Positions 12,101 to 22,749 of a stretch of 64,000 nt of DNA are shown here, piece after piece. Origin of the DNA: Doris montereyensis. Taxonomy: Eukaryota > Mollusca > Gastropoda > Nudibranchia > Dorididae. The translations under genes and the position numbers were made by a program. How positions within the stretch are numbered: position 1 is the stretch's first letter; every line of letters starts with the position of its first letter. The notes beneath the pieces are model-generated. The model ran no database searches and was not told where the DNA came from. It worked only from the letters and a program-made list of their open reading frames with translations. The DNA lies in contig JAXRKP010000187.1 in the NCBI GenBank assembly GCA_037039925.1, positions 122,501-186,500 on the forward strand. Direction: 5' to 3'.

Positions 12101-15100
12101 GGCTGTTGTTGCTGCTGGGACATCATGGGCTGTTGCTGAGACATCATGGGCTGCTGTTGGGACATCATTGGCTGCTGCTGTGACATCATCGGCTGCTGCT
12201 GGGACATAGCACTCTGTGACTGGGACATCATGGGCTGCGGCTGAGAGCCAGTCATGCCCGGCTTCTGCATGGGGTAGTTACCTTGGGGTGGACCAAAGCC
12301 TTGACTTGGCATCTGATTTTGTCCTAAACAAAGAAATCGAATATAATGTAAATAAGTACAATATATGAATATTTCACTTCAGTACAATAGGAAATTTGAG
12401 ACTCTGTTAGCTAAAGGCAATAACGCCTCTGACTACCACTCAGGAGGCTTGAGTTCTATTCCCAGTCCGGGCAATTGTTTTTAACCCTCATGTCGACCCA
12501 GCAGTAAAATGGGTAGCTAGGTCTGTTCAGAGTTGGTGAAAGTAAAGGCGGCGCAGAAAGCAATGGCAAACTACGATGCCAGATGCTATTTGCCTGGAAA
12601 AATTAGGACTCTTCTCCTGCTTACCCTAAGATGTCTCCTAACGGCCAAGTCCAAGAAGTTATAACAAATTAATTTCATTACAAAAATAATTAGCCCACTG
12701 GAACAAACATCTCATCCATCTCAGGTGTGCAAAATGTTCTGATTTAAAACCAGTTTTCAAGAGACATTTTTTCAGTTTTTGTCTCTCCTGTAAAATAAGT
12801 GTTATTCGATTTGCCGACACCATCGATTTGCACTGCTAAGATTCTAAGATCAATGCACATCCCTTGAAAAGAAGCAAACGTCTGATAACCTACCCGCATT
12901 CATGTGAGGTGCTGGTCAGGAGGTCTCATTTGCCCTACAGGCCCAGAGCTATTCAGCTGATTGCCGGGTGCCTGTGAAAAACAAAAACACAAATTCAGAT
13001 TTTAAATGTAAATGTAAAATCGAAAAACACACTCTGACCACGAGAACTAATTTTTACTTGCGCGGCAGATCTTAGATTTCAGAAAACTTTGATAATTTAG
13101 CTTGAATTAATTAAAATTTTAAAAGGTATGCTGGTTGCTGGCCTTTCAGGCGAAATGTGACAATAGTTTCACAAACTCAGAATGGCATCTCCAGACTTCC
13201 ATTCCAATCTCCCAAGTCTCTGCCGTTAACTTATGGTTTCTTTTTTTTTAAAACCCAGTTAACTCTCACATACGTCCTTCGTAAATACGAACTTACAGAC
13301 ACAAACCCATAAATATATGTACTAAATACGTATTTTATGTACTGGTTGGCAGCCATGTATTTACAACAACATTACGGTAAATGTTCCCCATTATCATCAT
13401 CAATAATATCTTTTACAGCAAACATAGCAATACACACTTCGTTCTGTCAAGGATCTTAGCAAGATCTACACTAATCACTTTGGATTCATTCGTCAATTGA
13501 AGACGCACTTACCCACGTCTTTTTTATACACCTTTAAAATAACAATAACTTCAGGTTAAGAGAAGCTGAATAATAATAATAATAACAATCTCAGTTGATT
13601 TGAGAGACCAAATGACAAGGAATATAGAATCAATGATCTCAGGGCGAATTAAGAAGGAACAGCAAGATAAAAGATGAGTGGAAAAAATAAATAAAAGGAA
13701 AGCAGTAGGACCTATCAGTAGCCCTGCCAAACACAGTAGCCAGTAAGAGGATCTAAGACTACTAGATTTAAGGAGAAAAATCTTTTTCTAGGAAATTTCA
13801 GGATTTCCTGGAGTGCTATAAGACACTGGTTTAACCCCTAAGAAAGGCATTCTACTCTCCTTTTTTTCACTCCATCCAAGTACAAAATTCTATGATTAGA
13901 AGATATGTGTTTGTTTGTTTCGATAACAGTCAGTTACTATTTCCACTACGTGCGGCAATCAAACAACCAGGAATTTGTTGGTTCGTCTTATAAAAAATTA
14001 TCCTTTCTGCCACACTGATGATCTCAGGGTGAACTTAAAGAAGAGGAAATGGCAAGATAAAAGACACGTGAAAGAGCAAAAGTAAAGAAGTAAAGTCTAC
14101 CAGCAGTTTATTTAATTGAAATTTACTGCGTCCATCATTTGTGTTCATCTCAGGATTGAATTAAGAGGAAACAGCAAGATGAAAAAATGAATTAAAGAGA
14201 AAAAGGAAAGAAATAGGATCTACCAGAAGCCCCAACCAAGCACCTATGCTTGAAGGTAAAATTTGTGACAGCACAACATTTTATTGGGTGGTGGACGCTA
14301 TCCCGATTTGCGAGGGTGGTTAACGAGCACAGGTCCTCCTTAGTTTTCACTCTTAGTTCTACTTTTCATTTATCTTTCATCTTGCTGCTTTCACTTAACT
14401 CACACCCTGTAGTCTTTGTTTCATTGAAATTTACCCATCCACCATGTGCGGTAATCTCAGGGTAAATTTAATAATAAGAAATAGCAAGATGAAAGATAAG
14501 TGAAAGAAGGAAAGGAAAGAAGTAGGACCTACCAGTGGTGCCCGTCAAACGCACGCACCCTGAGATCACCGAATATGATGGACGGAGGAAATCTCAATGA
14601 AACATACTTACAAACAAATTTTTCATACATTTCATACATGAGGATAAACTAGCTAAATGAAGCTTAACGAGGCCTACAGAGAAGTTTACTTTTACGTAAT
14701 TTGCATAGCTGCCAACCTTTTCAAATTGAAAAACAGACCATGACAACGCAAACTAATTTTAACTTGCACAACGGCTCTATATTCCAGAAAACATTGATCA
14801 ATTAATTTCAAGAATTAATTGCCTTTAAGGTGAATAAAAAAAATCACTGAACTACCTGGCGAAATAGGAGAATATTTCTGTGAAATTGGACCTTTGCCAC
14901 ATTTTTTCTGAGTCTCTGCCGTCAACTTAGAGTTTTTTAATACAGTAAACCCTAAAATATGTACTTTTCAATGCAGACACAGACTTACGTAGGAATGTAA
15001 ATAATAGAAGATAATGATAAAGATGGATTTATAGCCCATATCCTCGCACAAGTACAGACTGTACAAAATTTATCCCCAAGCTTTGAGACCGCTGCAATCT

Positions 15101-17659
15101 TGAATTAATTATTTAAATTTAATAATGCAATAACATACTTAAACCGATAACATTGAGACTGATGGGAACATGGAAGTTGGGAAAAAAATAATTTGGATTT
15201 ACTCACTGGTAGTAAGGCATGAACATTTGTGCTGGAATCTGCCAAATTAGCCAGGTAGATCAAGTTTCTGTGCAGTAACTGCTGATACCTGCAGTTCACA
15301 AACGAAAAAAAGAAAGAAAAGAAAATGCAATGGAGATAAAACAAATGAAATAGAGAAAAGGAAATCTTGAATCGAATTGAAACAAAGAAAGGAATCATGC
15401 ATCCACCTGAAAATCATGAACACATTTCAGAGACATTACTTTGGTTTACTCAATTCTTCATTTGTTTCATTGAAGTTTACCTACTCCACCATGCAGTGAT
15501 ATCAGGGTGAATAAAGAGGAAAGACCAGTAAAAGAGTGAAGGGAAAGAAGTAGGACCTACCAGCCATCACCCGCCCACTTACGCTTTTCCGAGTAGTCTA
15601 CGGCCGTTTATCCGACCACTGTTTACAAAAAAAAAGGCTTAAATGGAGTTTAATGTTACATCAGGGGGATGAGGAATTTTGCACCACAGGCACCTTTGAA
15701 TATGATGCCTTACTCAAGACCTACATCTAGTAACAGTAACAATAAATTTGTTTCAGTTCCATTTTTTTTAACTTTTACATTTTTCGATAGCAGAAGAGAA
15801 TTTTCTCAGGCGTGTTTATATTTTGGAACCTGATGATCAGAGATACAATAGAATGCCAAATACAGGAGAAAGATCAATTCAATGTTTTTCTAAACCCAAC
15901 AAACTTACTGAATACATTCACTGTTTTGACCTTTCAGTTGAAATTCACTAATTGTCTGGATCAGCTGAGAGTTCTCATCAAGCATCTGTTGACACAATAC
16001 AATGAAAAAGAAAAAAAATTAATACAAAGTCAGTGATACTCATTAGTATCCAAAAAAGAAAATTTTCATTCCAACTAGCTCATAGTCTATGGTGCAAAGT
16101 ATACAGAAGAAAAAAGGCAAGAATGCAATGACTGACAAAATATTTTTGCTCCCTGGTGACATATCTATAAAACTACAAACTGGTGTTTTTAAGATTGTCA
16201 CATGAAAGAAAACAAATTTGTTGTTGCCTTGAAATTTACTTAGCTAATTTTATTCAAAGACAACTTTTCTTCCATAAGAAATGAAATTGGCAAATATGTG
16301 TGATAGTCTATATTCAGGACAACAATCGCACAGCGTGCATGTTTACCACATAACTTTTTACAAAAATAGAATATAATAGTATATGGACATAAGTTAATAT
16401 TTTAAACAGATAACTTCTGGACCATTTAAGTAAGCACTGTGTGCAATGAAGGAAAAAGTTTCACAGCTGTTATCATCTACATGTAGATCTGGACTTCTCA
16501 ATCCACTTTGCACTAAAAGATGTCAGTCCAAAAAGCAACTGTCGGGAACAGTCAATTTCATGTTTATATATAATATATATTATGTATCTTCTTCTTCTTT
16601 ATCAGTTCCCATTCTACCTTTTGGTGTATGGTTTAAGTTACCCAAAATGATCTTTCTACAGGCTACCCTGTCCTGACATTGTCTACTCCCTTTCGTGAAA
16701 ATTAAATTTCTTTGCTTTAATTAATGCCTTTTTTATATGTTATATGCATGAAAACTTTCCACTTTCAATAGTAGAAAAGCGATTTTAAAAGATAACATCT
16801 AACCTAATGTATATGACATTTTCTCTGCACTTTACAAACTGTAAATAAATCAAGACAAAAGTAGGAATGTAAATAATAGAAGATAATGATAAAGATAGAT
16901 TTATAGCCCATATCCTCGCACAAGTATAGGCTAACTGACTGTACAACATTTATCCCCAAGCAGGCTATTTCATTCAAAGTCTGTCTCAACTCCCTGGGAG
17001 TATACAGTACAGCAGCCTGTTAGGCGCTTTGTACTACCTCTGACAAGATCTTTCTCTCTATAGCTGGGTACTCATTCACACCTGAGTCAAGTGAGGAAAG
17101 CACAGTTAAGTAACTTTCCCTAAGAGTACAACACTGTGTAAAATACACCTGGACCAGCGATGGGGTTTGAATCAGTGTGGTCTTGGTTACAAACTCACAA
17201 CACTACGGTTTCACTACAACGCCTCCAAAATAATTAAACAAGGGAAAAAAATTAGAGAGCTGGAAAAGAGATTGGCTAAAACATGAGAACAAAATACATT
17301 GAACGAAACAACTTTCCTTTCTTCTTTTTGTCTTTTCTTTTTTTTTTCTAATTAAAGGGGGAAATTACAAACTTTAAAAACAAAAACAGTAGCATAAATG
17401 TTAAAGACAAATAAACTTATTTACAAAGAAATCAGAAAATATCAGGACAGGGCAGTCTGGAGAAAGATCATTTCGGACATCTAAACCCATAGACCAGAAG
17501 GTAGCATGAGAACTGATGGAAAGAAAAGAAAGAAAGAAAGATAAATATTAAAGAATGTTGTTTCATATATCGACATTTACACCAGTACCTTTTGAATAGT
17601 TGCTTGAGTAGGGGTGGGTTGGGAGGCTTCTGATGAGGAGGTACAAAGACTGCTGACAT
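8269..17659 (-). CDS. SS18: SS18/SS18L1 (SYT/CREST) orthologue, six coding exons
   Basis: Subunit of SWI/SNF (BAF) chromatin-remodelling complexes, nuclear, acting as a transcriptional coactivator. Coding exons on the minus strand are 17,589-17,659, 15,909-15,985, 15,207-15,288, 12,894-12,971, 11,754-12,323 and 8,269-9,163, all with GT-AG borders and compatible phases. The N-terminal SNH domain is clear: ATIQK, MLDENSQLIQTI, GQNSECIQYQQLLHRN and LIYLANLADSS align with human SS18. The rest is a Met/Gln/Pro/Gly-rich low-complexity region, with MSQQQPM repeats and polyglutamine, ending in QIPGGYSGYSQQY, like the QPGY domain. About ten single-base shifts break the frame: one in exon 1, one in exon 4, two in exon 5 and six in exon 6. 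Most look like missing bases in C or G runs, so I favour sequencing error over a pseudogene. The vertebrate paralogues SS18 and SS18L1 cannot be told apart from one invertebrate gene. Confidence 0.92.
9285..9430 (+). repeat. family D fragment (diverged)
   Basis: Weak match to family D: ACAGGCTCACTGATTTTAC, then CATGGTTTGAGCCAATGTCA, in an SS18 intron. The assignment is tentative. Confidence 0.35.
9775..9890 (+). repeat. family B SINE, 3' fragment
   Basis: Contains ATTTTTAATCCTACCAAAACCCC, then AAGATCACCTTTAGATGTGGG and a TAAATAAAATTAAA tail. This is the plus-orientation 3' end of family B. It lies in SS18 intron 5. Confidence 0.55.
10057..10372 (-). mobile_element. tRNA-derived SINE (family B), near full length
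   Basis: In minus orientation it starts with GGGGGACTACGGTAGTCCAG at the high end, with a good B box GGTTCGAGCCCCG (10,303-10,320, minus). The conserved body follows: GGGATCTTTAACATGCACAG and TCCGTCTCTGATGGGACTG. It ends in a TTTGATTTGATTTCATTTCA region. At least six related copies occur in the window. It lies in SS18 intron 5. Confidence 0.75.
10629..11380. mobile_element. non-autonomous DNA transposon, TA target site
   Basis: Terminal inverted repeats CAGTGGAACCTCTCTAATCG (left) and CACTGAAACCTCTCTGATGG (right, read inward) flank 752 bp without coding capacity. Each end is bordered by TA (10,627-10,628 and 11,381-11,382), the Tc1/mariner/pogo target site. The CAGT..AACCTCTCTAAT end resembles pogo/Tigger termini. 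Internal sequence near both ends also pairs (CCTGGCGATCGG with CCCGGGCAATCG-like text). It lies within SS18 intron 5. Confidence 0.75.
11525..11745 (-). mobile_element. LINE 3' fragment
   Basis: Reverse complement of the 3' coding end of the LINE at 25,330-25,530. It shares TTCCCATTCTACC, ATGATCTTTCTAC, TTTCCACTTTCTCCGAGGTC and TAGCATTGTACACTGATTT. It ends about 10 bp from SS18 exon 5. Confidence 0.75.
11754..12323 (-). CDS. SS18: SS18 exon 5
   Basis: The acceptor TTTGTTTAG precedes GACAAAATCAG. It encodes QNQMPSQGFGPPQGNYPMQK, then a run of 7- to 9-residue repeats of the MSQQQPM type (about 12,220-11,900), then NGGMGQNSNPMMTHQPP. Two frame changes, near 11,874 and 11,806, join on SSMGPTSTPMGMNSGPG and then MMATRPMGPQPTYRRATP. 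The donor is CCAG/GTAAGA. Confidence 0.88.
12403..12660 (+). mobile_element. single-copy SINE-like repeat (family F)
   Basis: The tRNA-like head GTTAGCTAAAGGCAATAACG and a B-box-like GAGTTCTATTCCCAGTCCGG are followed by a non-tRNA body (ATGGGTAGCTAGGTCTG, GCGGCGCAGAAAGCAATGGC). No second copy was seen. It lies in SS18 intron 4. Confidence 0.45.
12894..12971 (-). CDS. SS18: SS18 exon 4
   Basis: Encodes APGNQLNSSGPVGQMRPP, then GPAPHMNAG across the splice. Human SS18 has PPAPHMQNQM in the same place. One base appears to be missing in CCTCCTGACC near 12,915. The acceptor is TTTTTCACAG and the donor GCGG/GTAGGT. Confidence 0.85.
13590..14610. repeat. cluster of five family C copies
   Basis: Successive family C copies at about 13,625-13,745, 14,015-14,110, 14,118-14,240, 14,325-14,420 (reverse) and 14,421-14,560. 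The core TCTCAGGGTGAATTAAGAGG and tail AAGTAGGACCTACCAG recur. The last two are head to head, forming an inverted pair that could fold. All lie in SS18 intron 3. Confidence 0.75.
15000..15095 (+). repeat. family D 5' fragment
   Basis: GATGGATTTATAGCCCATAT, then CCTCGCACAAGTACAGACTG and TATCCCCAAGC match the start of the copy at 16,868. Confidence 0.65.
15207..15288 (-). CDS. SS18: SS18 exon 3 (SNH domain)
   Basis: The acceptor AACTGCAG precedes GTATCAGC. It encodes YQQLLHRNLIYLANLADSS followed by TNVHALLP. Human SS18 reads YQQMLHTNLVYLATIADSN here. The donor is ACCA/GTGAGT. The frame is clean. Confidence 0.95.
15465..15580 (+). repeat. family C interspersed repeat
   Basis: TTGAAGTTTACCTACTCCACC, ATATCAGGGTGAATAAAGAGG and AAGTAGGACCTACCAGCCAT. 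It lies in SS18 intron 2. Confidence 0.75.
15909..15985 (-). CDS. SS18: SS18 exon 2 (SNH domain)
   Basis: The acceptor TGTCAACAG precedes ATGCTTGATG. It encodes MLDENSQLIQTISEFQLKG then QNSECI and the first two bases of Gln. The donor CA/GTAAGT restores phase with exon 3. An earlier GT after CTGAAAG would drop the conserved SEC segment. Confidence 0.94.
16590..16730 (-). mobile_element. LINE 3' fragment
   Basis: Reverse complement of LINE 3' sequence: TTTATCAGTTCCCATTCTAC, TTTCTACAGGCTACCCTGTC. It matches 25,430-25,530. It lies in SS18 intron 1. Confidence 0.75.
16868..17230 (+). repeat. family D repeat, longest copy
   Basis: Reference copy for family D. It runs from ATAGCCCATATCCTCGCAC through CAGCAGCCTGTTAGGCGC, CTCATTCACACCTGAGTC and CCTAAGAGTACAACACTG to CAACACTACGGTTTCACTAC. 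It is about 360 bp, non-coding and SINE-sized. Confidence 0.7.
17434..17525 (+). mobile_element. LINE 3' fragment
   Basis: CAGGACAGGGCAGTCTGGAG and AGATCATTTCGGACATCTAA match the sense strand of the LINE end near 25,446-25,530. It lies in SS18 intron 1, just inside exon 1. Confidence 0.75.
17589..17659 (-). CDS. SS18: SS18 exon 1 (start codon)
   Basis: The ATG at 17,657-17,659 opens MSAVFVPPHQKPPNP, like human MSVAFAAPRQR. TPTQATIQK then reads in a second frame up to the donor AAAAG/GTACTG. One base missing from the C-rich stretch near 17,612 explains the shift. A TTTTCAG acceptor at 17,682 suggests an upstream non-coding exon. Confidence 0.88.
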
Positions 17660-17754
17660 TTTAGCTCAAACTGTGTGTGACCTGAAAACAAAACAAGATG
17701 TGATGACAACAGTGTCTCTCTATTTCACATTCACTTTTACCATCATAAAAATTT

Positions 17755-18850
17755 TCATTACGGCACGTAAGAGCGAAGCTTATCCCGGGTTTCCATAGTG
17801 TGAAACAAACCGGATGATCATAATAATTACCTCATGAAAAATATGCTTGTCTGTCACAGGTTTCTATAGCGTGAAATGAAACTGATGCTAATAATCACCT
17901 CATGAAAAGGATACTTGTCTGTCACAGGTTTCTATAGTGTGAAATGAAATGGATGCTAATAATCACCTCATGAAAAGGATACTTGTCTGTCACAGGTTTC
18001 TATCGCGTGAAATGAAACGGATGCTAATATTCACCTCATGAAAAGGATACCCGTGTCCCAATAGTGTGGGTGTTTATTCGGACCCATGTCCCAATAGTGT
18101 GGGTTTTATTCGGAACCAGGTTTTTATTGGGACACACAGATCTAGAATCTATGTCTAAAAATACATTTTTAGAGAATTGAAGTTGAAGACACGTAATTTC
18201 AGTTTCAATCGTAGCGAAGTCGACTTCTATTTCTAGCAGTCATATTTCGTTCCGGAAAAAAAGTAAACGGAAGTAGACCTTTCATACCTTCCAGTGAACT
18301 CATTTTCGGAGCACGGGTCGCGATTTTTATTACCCATTTTAAGTATTTTTTAATAGGTAAATATCCCAGTAGGTGCTACACTACGTTATTAATATTATGG
18401 AGTAGGCTCCGGAAAGTTATTGGATTTTGGGACATGGGTGGTACGGCACTTAAACAATAGATATAATAATATTGTTCTGGGCATACGCGGTTTAGTTTAG
18501 GTTATGACGTCATTTTACAAAAATATTCCGTGTCCCAATAGGCCCAGCGTGTCCAAATAGTGATGGTGTTTATTGGGACCCAGGTCCGAAATAACCACTT
18601 CGTAATAATAATCACCTCATGAAAAGAATACAAGTCTGTTGCAGGTTTTACCAGTGATTAATGTTCCTTCAACACCATTGAGCCTGACACAAGTAAGTGT
18701 TTCTTTCAAGTTAGAGCTCTTTGTACACATTTGCACCTGGGTCAAGTGGGGAAAATGTGTGTTAGGTGTCTTTTCAAAGGAACACAATGTCAGACCTAGT
18801 TTGGTAGAATTCAAACCTGAGATGTCATGATTTATCAGTATGGGAAAGAC
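17755..18850 (-). repeat. SINE A copy with internal 68-bp satellite, interrupted
   Basis: A family A SINE in minus orientation whose interior is tandemly amplified. CCTCATGAAAA starts fall at 17,830, 17,898, 17,966 and 18,034, a period of exactly 68 bp. A further unit at 18,615 continues into the rest of the SINE (GTGTTAGGTGTCTTTTCAAA to about 18,830). The unit carries CTTGTCTGTCACAGGTTTCT and GTGAAATGAAACGGATGC. The array is broken by foreign sequence at about 18,051-18,602. Confidence 0.8.
18051..18602. mobile_element. unclassified insert with repeated GTGTCCCAATAG termini
   Basis: About 550 bp lying inside the 68-bp array. Both ends carry modules that open GTGTCCCAATAG and close with TTTATTGGGAC or TTTATTCGGAC, each a small inverted repeat. 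They fall near 18,052-18,147 (two tandem modules plus an inverted one) and 18,529-18,590. The middle has no coding sequence. No clean target-site duplication was found. Confidence 0.5.
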
Positions 18851-19059
18851 ACTTTAACACGTTTTCTTAATTCCCTACAGCTGCAAATGGGTACCAGTCG
18901 GTGATAGCTGGTGACTTGTTAATCAGGATAGAAATAGTAATCTTCATTTTGAAGAGAATTTCCAACATAAGTAGTCAAGCTGAGGCATAGTTGAAATTTG
19001 CTAGTGAGTAGGGTGGAGGTGTTCAGGGTCAGGAATGGCGATGACGACGTGTGTGCCTG

Positions 19060-19345
19060 ACTATGGGAGTCCTTCCACCGATTCTAAGATTTGTCCCAGT
19101 CTGATATGTCACACAGACCGTAGTCAGTGACATTTGAATTGCTCGTGTTCAAGTAAACTGTCCGTTGTCTTGGGTATCTCTAACATGTCAGATTAACCGA
19201 ACTGAACCCCATCTCACAAGTCCTCAAAAACTCTCGAAAAAGACTCTTTTTACCTTCTTTCTCCCCCACCCCTAAAAAACAAAGCCCCAACTTTCGATCT
19301 CAGTTAAATTATGTCCCTTGGATGTGCCCAACTATAGAACTCAAT
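19060..19345 (+). repeat. family E interspersed repeat
   Basis: Shares ATTCTAAGATTTGTCCCAGT, CAGTGACATTTGAATTGCTC and GTGTTCAAGTAAACTGTCCG with 28,110-28,330 and, more weakly, 48,800-49,000. Unclassified. Confidence 0.6.
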
Positions 19346-22300
19346 GATTGACTTCAAATTCATTCTTTGAGTTTCAGTTAGTCTGCAGTTTAGACCATTT
19401 TATCTGGATTCTACGTTGATCTCAGATTTTGGGCAAATCTGAATCTGAATCTATTTTCGATCGTAAGCTCTAAAGATTCAGTCCTATGAAACCAGTTTCA
19501 TTGAACTCATCATAAAACTTCGTTTGGGACATTGCCTAGATCTAGATCTAGCCTTTGAGAAAGGTGAACATAAATAATACTCACGCGGGAGAGTAAGATT
19601 AGCACAGAGGTTGATTAGATTGTGTCACCGCCCGGCAATAAATTGGGTCACTTGACATCTAACTCAATCGAAGTTGAGAATAAAAATATCGATACCTTAA
19701 ATTCATGTCCCTCATCATTTTCATCATATAATAAGCAACTTTAAACAACAAAGGCAGCATAGCTCTTCGTGTACTCATTATATTTTGTCTTCATTAAGAG
19801 CACATATTGAATGAAAAGAATTACTGTGGAGTCATTGAACTCCCATGCAAAGATAGACTGGTTTCACTTGGCTCAATAACGTGTTTTGCACATGATAATC
19901 ATAACCGAGCGAGGTCCAAGTGCTACATTTGAAGTGCTCATTTCTATTTTGAAACATCAACAGCGTTATAATTGTAGTTGTTATTGTTAATAAGTCCTTT
20001 AACTCCCATCGAATACTGCTACAGCCACAACGCTCTATCATTCCCTCTTTCAGATACGATAGATTAGAAAAAAATGACTTCAAGTTACCTATTCTACTTA
20101 TATAATTTTACTTGCTCATTTTTTGTAGTTGTTGTGTTTTTTTTCTTCTTGTGTTGGGTTATTTTTAATAGGGTTGAGATCTTTGCTTTTTAATTTGTTG
20201 GTCAAAGGTCTTTTTCAGAACACAAAGCTATATATCATATTATAACAAAGCCAGACGTAAGTGTCGTGTAGAGATGTGTGGAGATGACACTACATACAAT
20301 ATAGCTTATGATAAGTCAATTGCTGTCTTAAGGTACATGTACAAACTTATAAGTACATGGATGGATATTTTGTAAGTGATATAATATAATTATTTAAATT
20401 TGGTGACATAAATAAAAGAGATTTCTTTAAGCAGACAAGGAGCAAGCTTCATGTCAAATTTTAAATGAGCCTTTGGGTGGAATCGCACTCAAGAAAAGTT
20501 ACGGCAAATACATGAAATCGAATCCCATTGTCTTCAAAGGGTTTGTTTAACAACCGAAACAAAGAATAAAGAAACTAAAAACGTGTCATCATTTTGCTAC
20601 TGAACGAGTAGAGGAAATGTGAGTATAAACATTGTTTCAGCTTCGTTTATGCTTCGTTATGTCTTATTTCGAGAGAAACTCTCTGACTGAGAAAGTGTTA
20701 CCCTTGCCTTTCATCAATTCTGCTTTGTGACCGTTTATATGTCCCATATGTTATTTTTAACAAAAGCATAAATTACCTTGAAATCAAGACAGGTATTTGA
20801 ATGGATATTATGTAATATTCTGTTAGTTTTTTGTGTTTGTTTGGTCATCCAAGTGTTGTCTGTTACTTTTTATTTGTTATTCTTATTCTGTATACATGTA
20901 CATTTCCTCCACATCTCCCTTTGAAAAGCCATGCATACAGTTTCAAAACGAACCACCAGCATGATCTTTATCATCTCATTTCTTGTGGTGTCGAGTCATA
21001 TTTCCTCAGCTACGGTTGGGGGTCGTTTTGTTTTGCTTTGTAACGGTTTTTGCTGACTATTGAGAACAAAATGGCAAAAGTTAGATTTTTAATTATGTAC
21101 TAAATTCAAAGAAAATGTAAGTTGATGTCATCTGCCGGATGCTCACTAGACTCTCTCGTAGCCATTGTCAAGGTCATACTTATACTTATAGCATGGAATA
21201 AGAAAGGGTATTTAATGGTATTTGACGAAAGAAGCCAATAAAATAATAATATAAATTGTAAAGGGGTGGGGGTGGCGCGGGTCCTGAAATTGAGTATTTT
21301 GGGGGAAAGCGAAAAAATAATGATTGCATTTCTTGTATACGATTTCATAAAAATGTTGTGTTACTGAGACTTAGATCATTTATTATGGATCATTATTTGA
21401 AGGTAGGTAGATTTAAAACTGAAGAAAAAGCAATGAAATACAAGAACATGATGAGGAACAATTGTCATCCCGCTCGAATACAACTAAAATCGTATTCTAG
21501 TATTTTTGGATTTAGTTGTATAATACCCAACTGCATGTTACTACAGTTCAAGGTCATGAGACTTCACCTACTGGACAGCGGAAATTCGATAGCATCAGTA
21601 CTACATTTTACATTGCAATAATAGTGTACTACGCCAGCACGTGAGTAGCTTAAACAACTAGGTGACGCAAACGTGCCTGCGACCTCGCTTTACCTAGTTG
21701 GTTTTCATGCAGTGATGGTACATACGGCACCCATTGGCTCGATTGGCAATATTATGAAAGTGAACCCGTGATCTCTAAACTGGGCGTTGTTTCAACAACA
21801 GAGAGTAGTATTAGTAGTAAATTGGTGTACTGTTCGTGCACGGGGTGCTCAATTGAAGAAAAGAAGAGAAAGTTAATCGTGGGAAAGTCCCGAAAAAAAG
21901 CCAGAGTCGAGAAATAGGCTGAGAAAAGCGGTCTAGACATCAGGCAGTAATGTTTTGAAGTAGGACCACCTTTTCCGCCCATAGTCTTCTTTAAAATGCG
22001 ATTTTCTCAAAACTCTCATTTTCGGAACATAAATTATATCCCCTTCCTTATTTATCGATCAATCAATGTGAAATTTAATATATAACTAATTCATAGACGT
22101 ATAAAAAATTAAAAAGAGATATTTCGATCGTGTTTAAGTTTTTTTTTGAATCCCGAAAATGTAATTAAACATATAGATTTCTTTTTAACTCTCTATTTAT
22201 CTTCAGACAACATTTTCAGGAGTACATGTGTGAAATTCCAAAAGAATAGCACAAAATCTGATGTAGGAGATTTGAAATTAGTCTTTTACTTTTTTGTATT

Positions 22301-22745
22301 ATTCAAGGTGGTGGCCGTTTCATGGCAACCTTTTTGAATATTTGAACAGATCTAACTGTTCTTCCTTAATTCAGGCCTGGTAAGTTCGAATAAAATCGTT
22401 AGGATGCTGTACCTAGAATAGTTTGAAAATCACTTTCAGGACCCGCTTATAGTACTTAGTCTGATACCCACACTAACAGATCTACATACGAGAAAAGGCG
22501 AAAATGCAAAAAAATGAATCCCGCTTTGAAACTATAATTATGCATACCGGTACACTAAAGGGAATACCAAAAAAGCATCATGAATAAATTGCAGTGGATA
22601 CATTTAGAAGAACATAGAGCCAGATATAAAATATATTTCTCTTTAATGCTCTAAATGGCCAGCTACTTATTCCATTAAATCAGCCTGTCAAATATACATT
22701 GTTCCATCTTCAAACATTGATTGCCAACTGCAGTCATTTTACCCT
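19346..22745. other. intergenic, no gene seen
   Basis: AT-rich SS18-PSMA7 intergenic sequence. No conserved exon, RNA gene or clear repeat. An 87-codon open frame at 21,358-21,621 (plus) is not recognisable. Confidence 0.45.
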
Positions 22746-22749
22746 ATTA

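Noticed and set aside
11774..12209. Plus-strand Ala/Ser/Val-rich and Cys/Gly/Trp-rich open frames
   Set aside because: Antisense to the MSQQQPM repeats of SS18 exon 5.
14250..14465. 71-codon plus-strand frame
   Set aside because: It lies across two opposed family C repeats.
15929..15931. Donor GT directly after CTGAAAG in SS18 exon 2
   Set aside because: It would remove the conserved GQNSECI segment and break phase with exon 3; the GTAAGT 22 bases further fits both.
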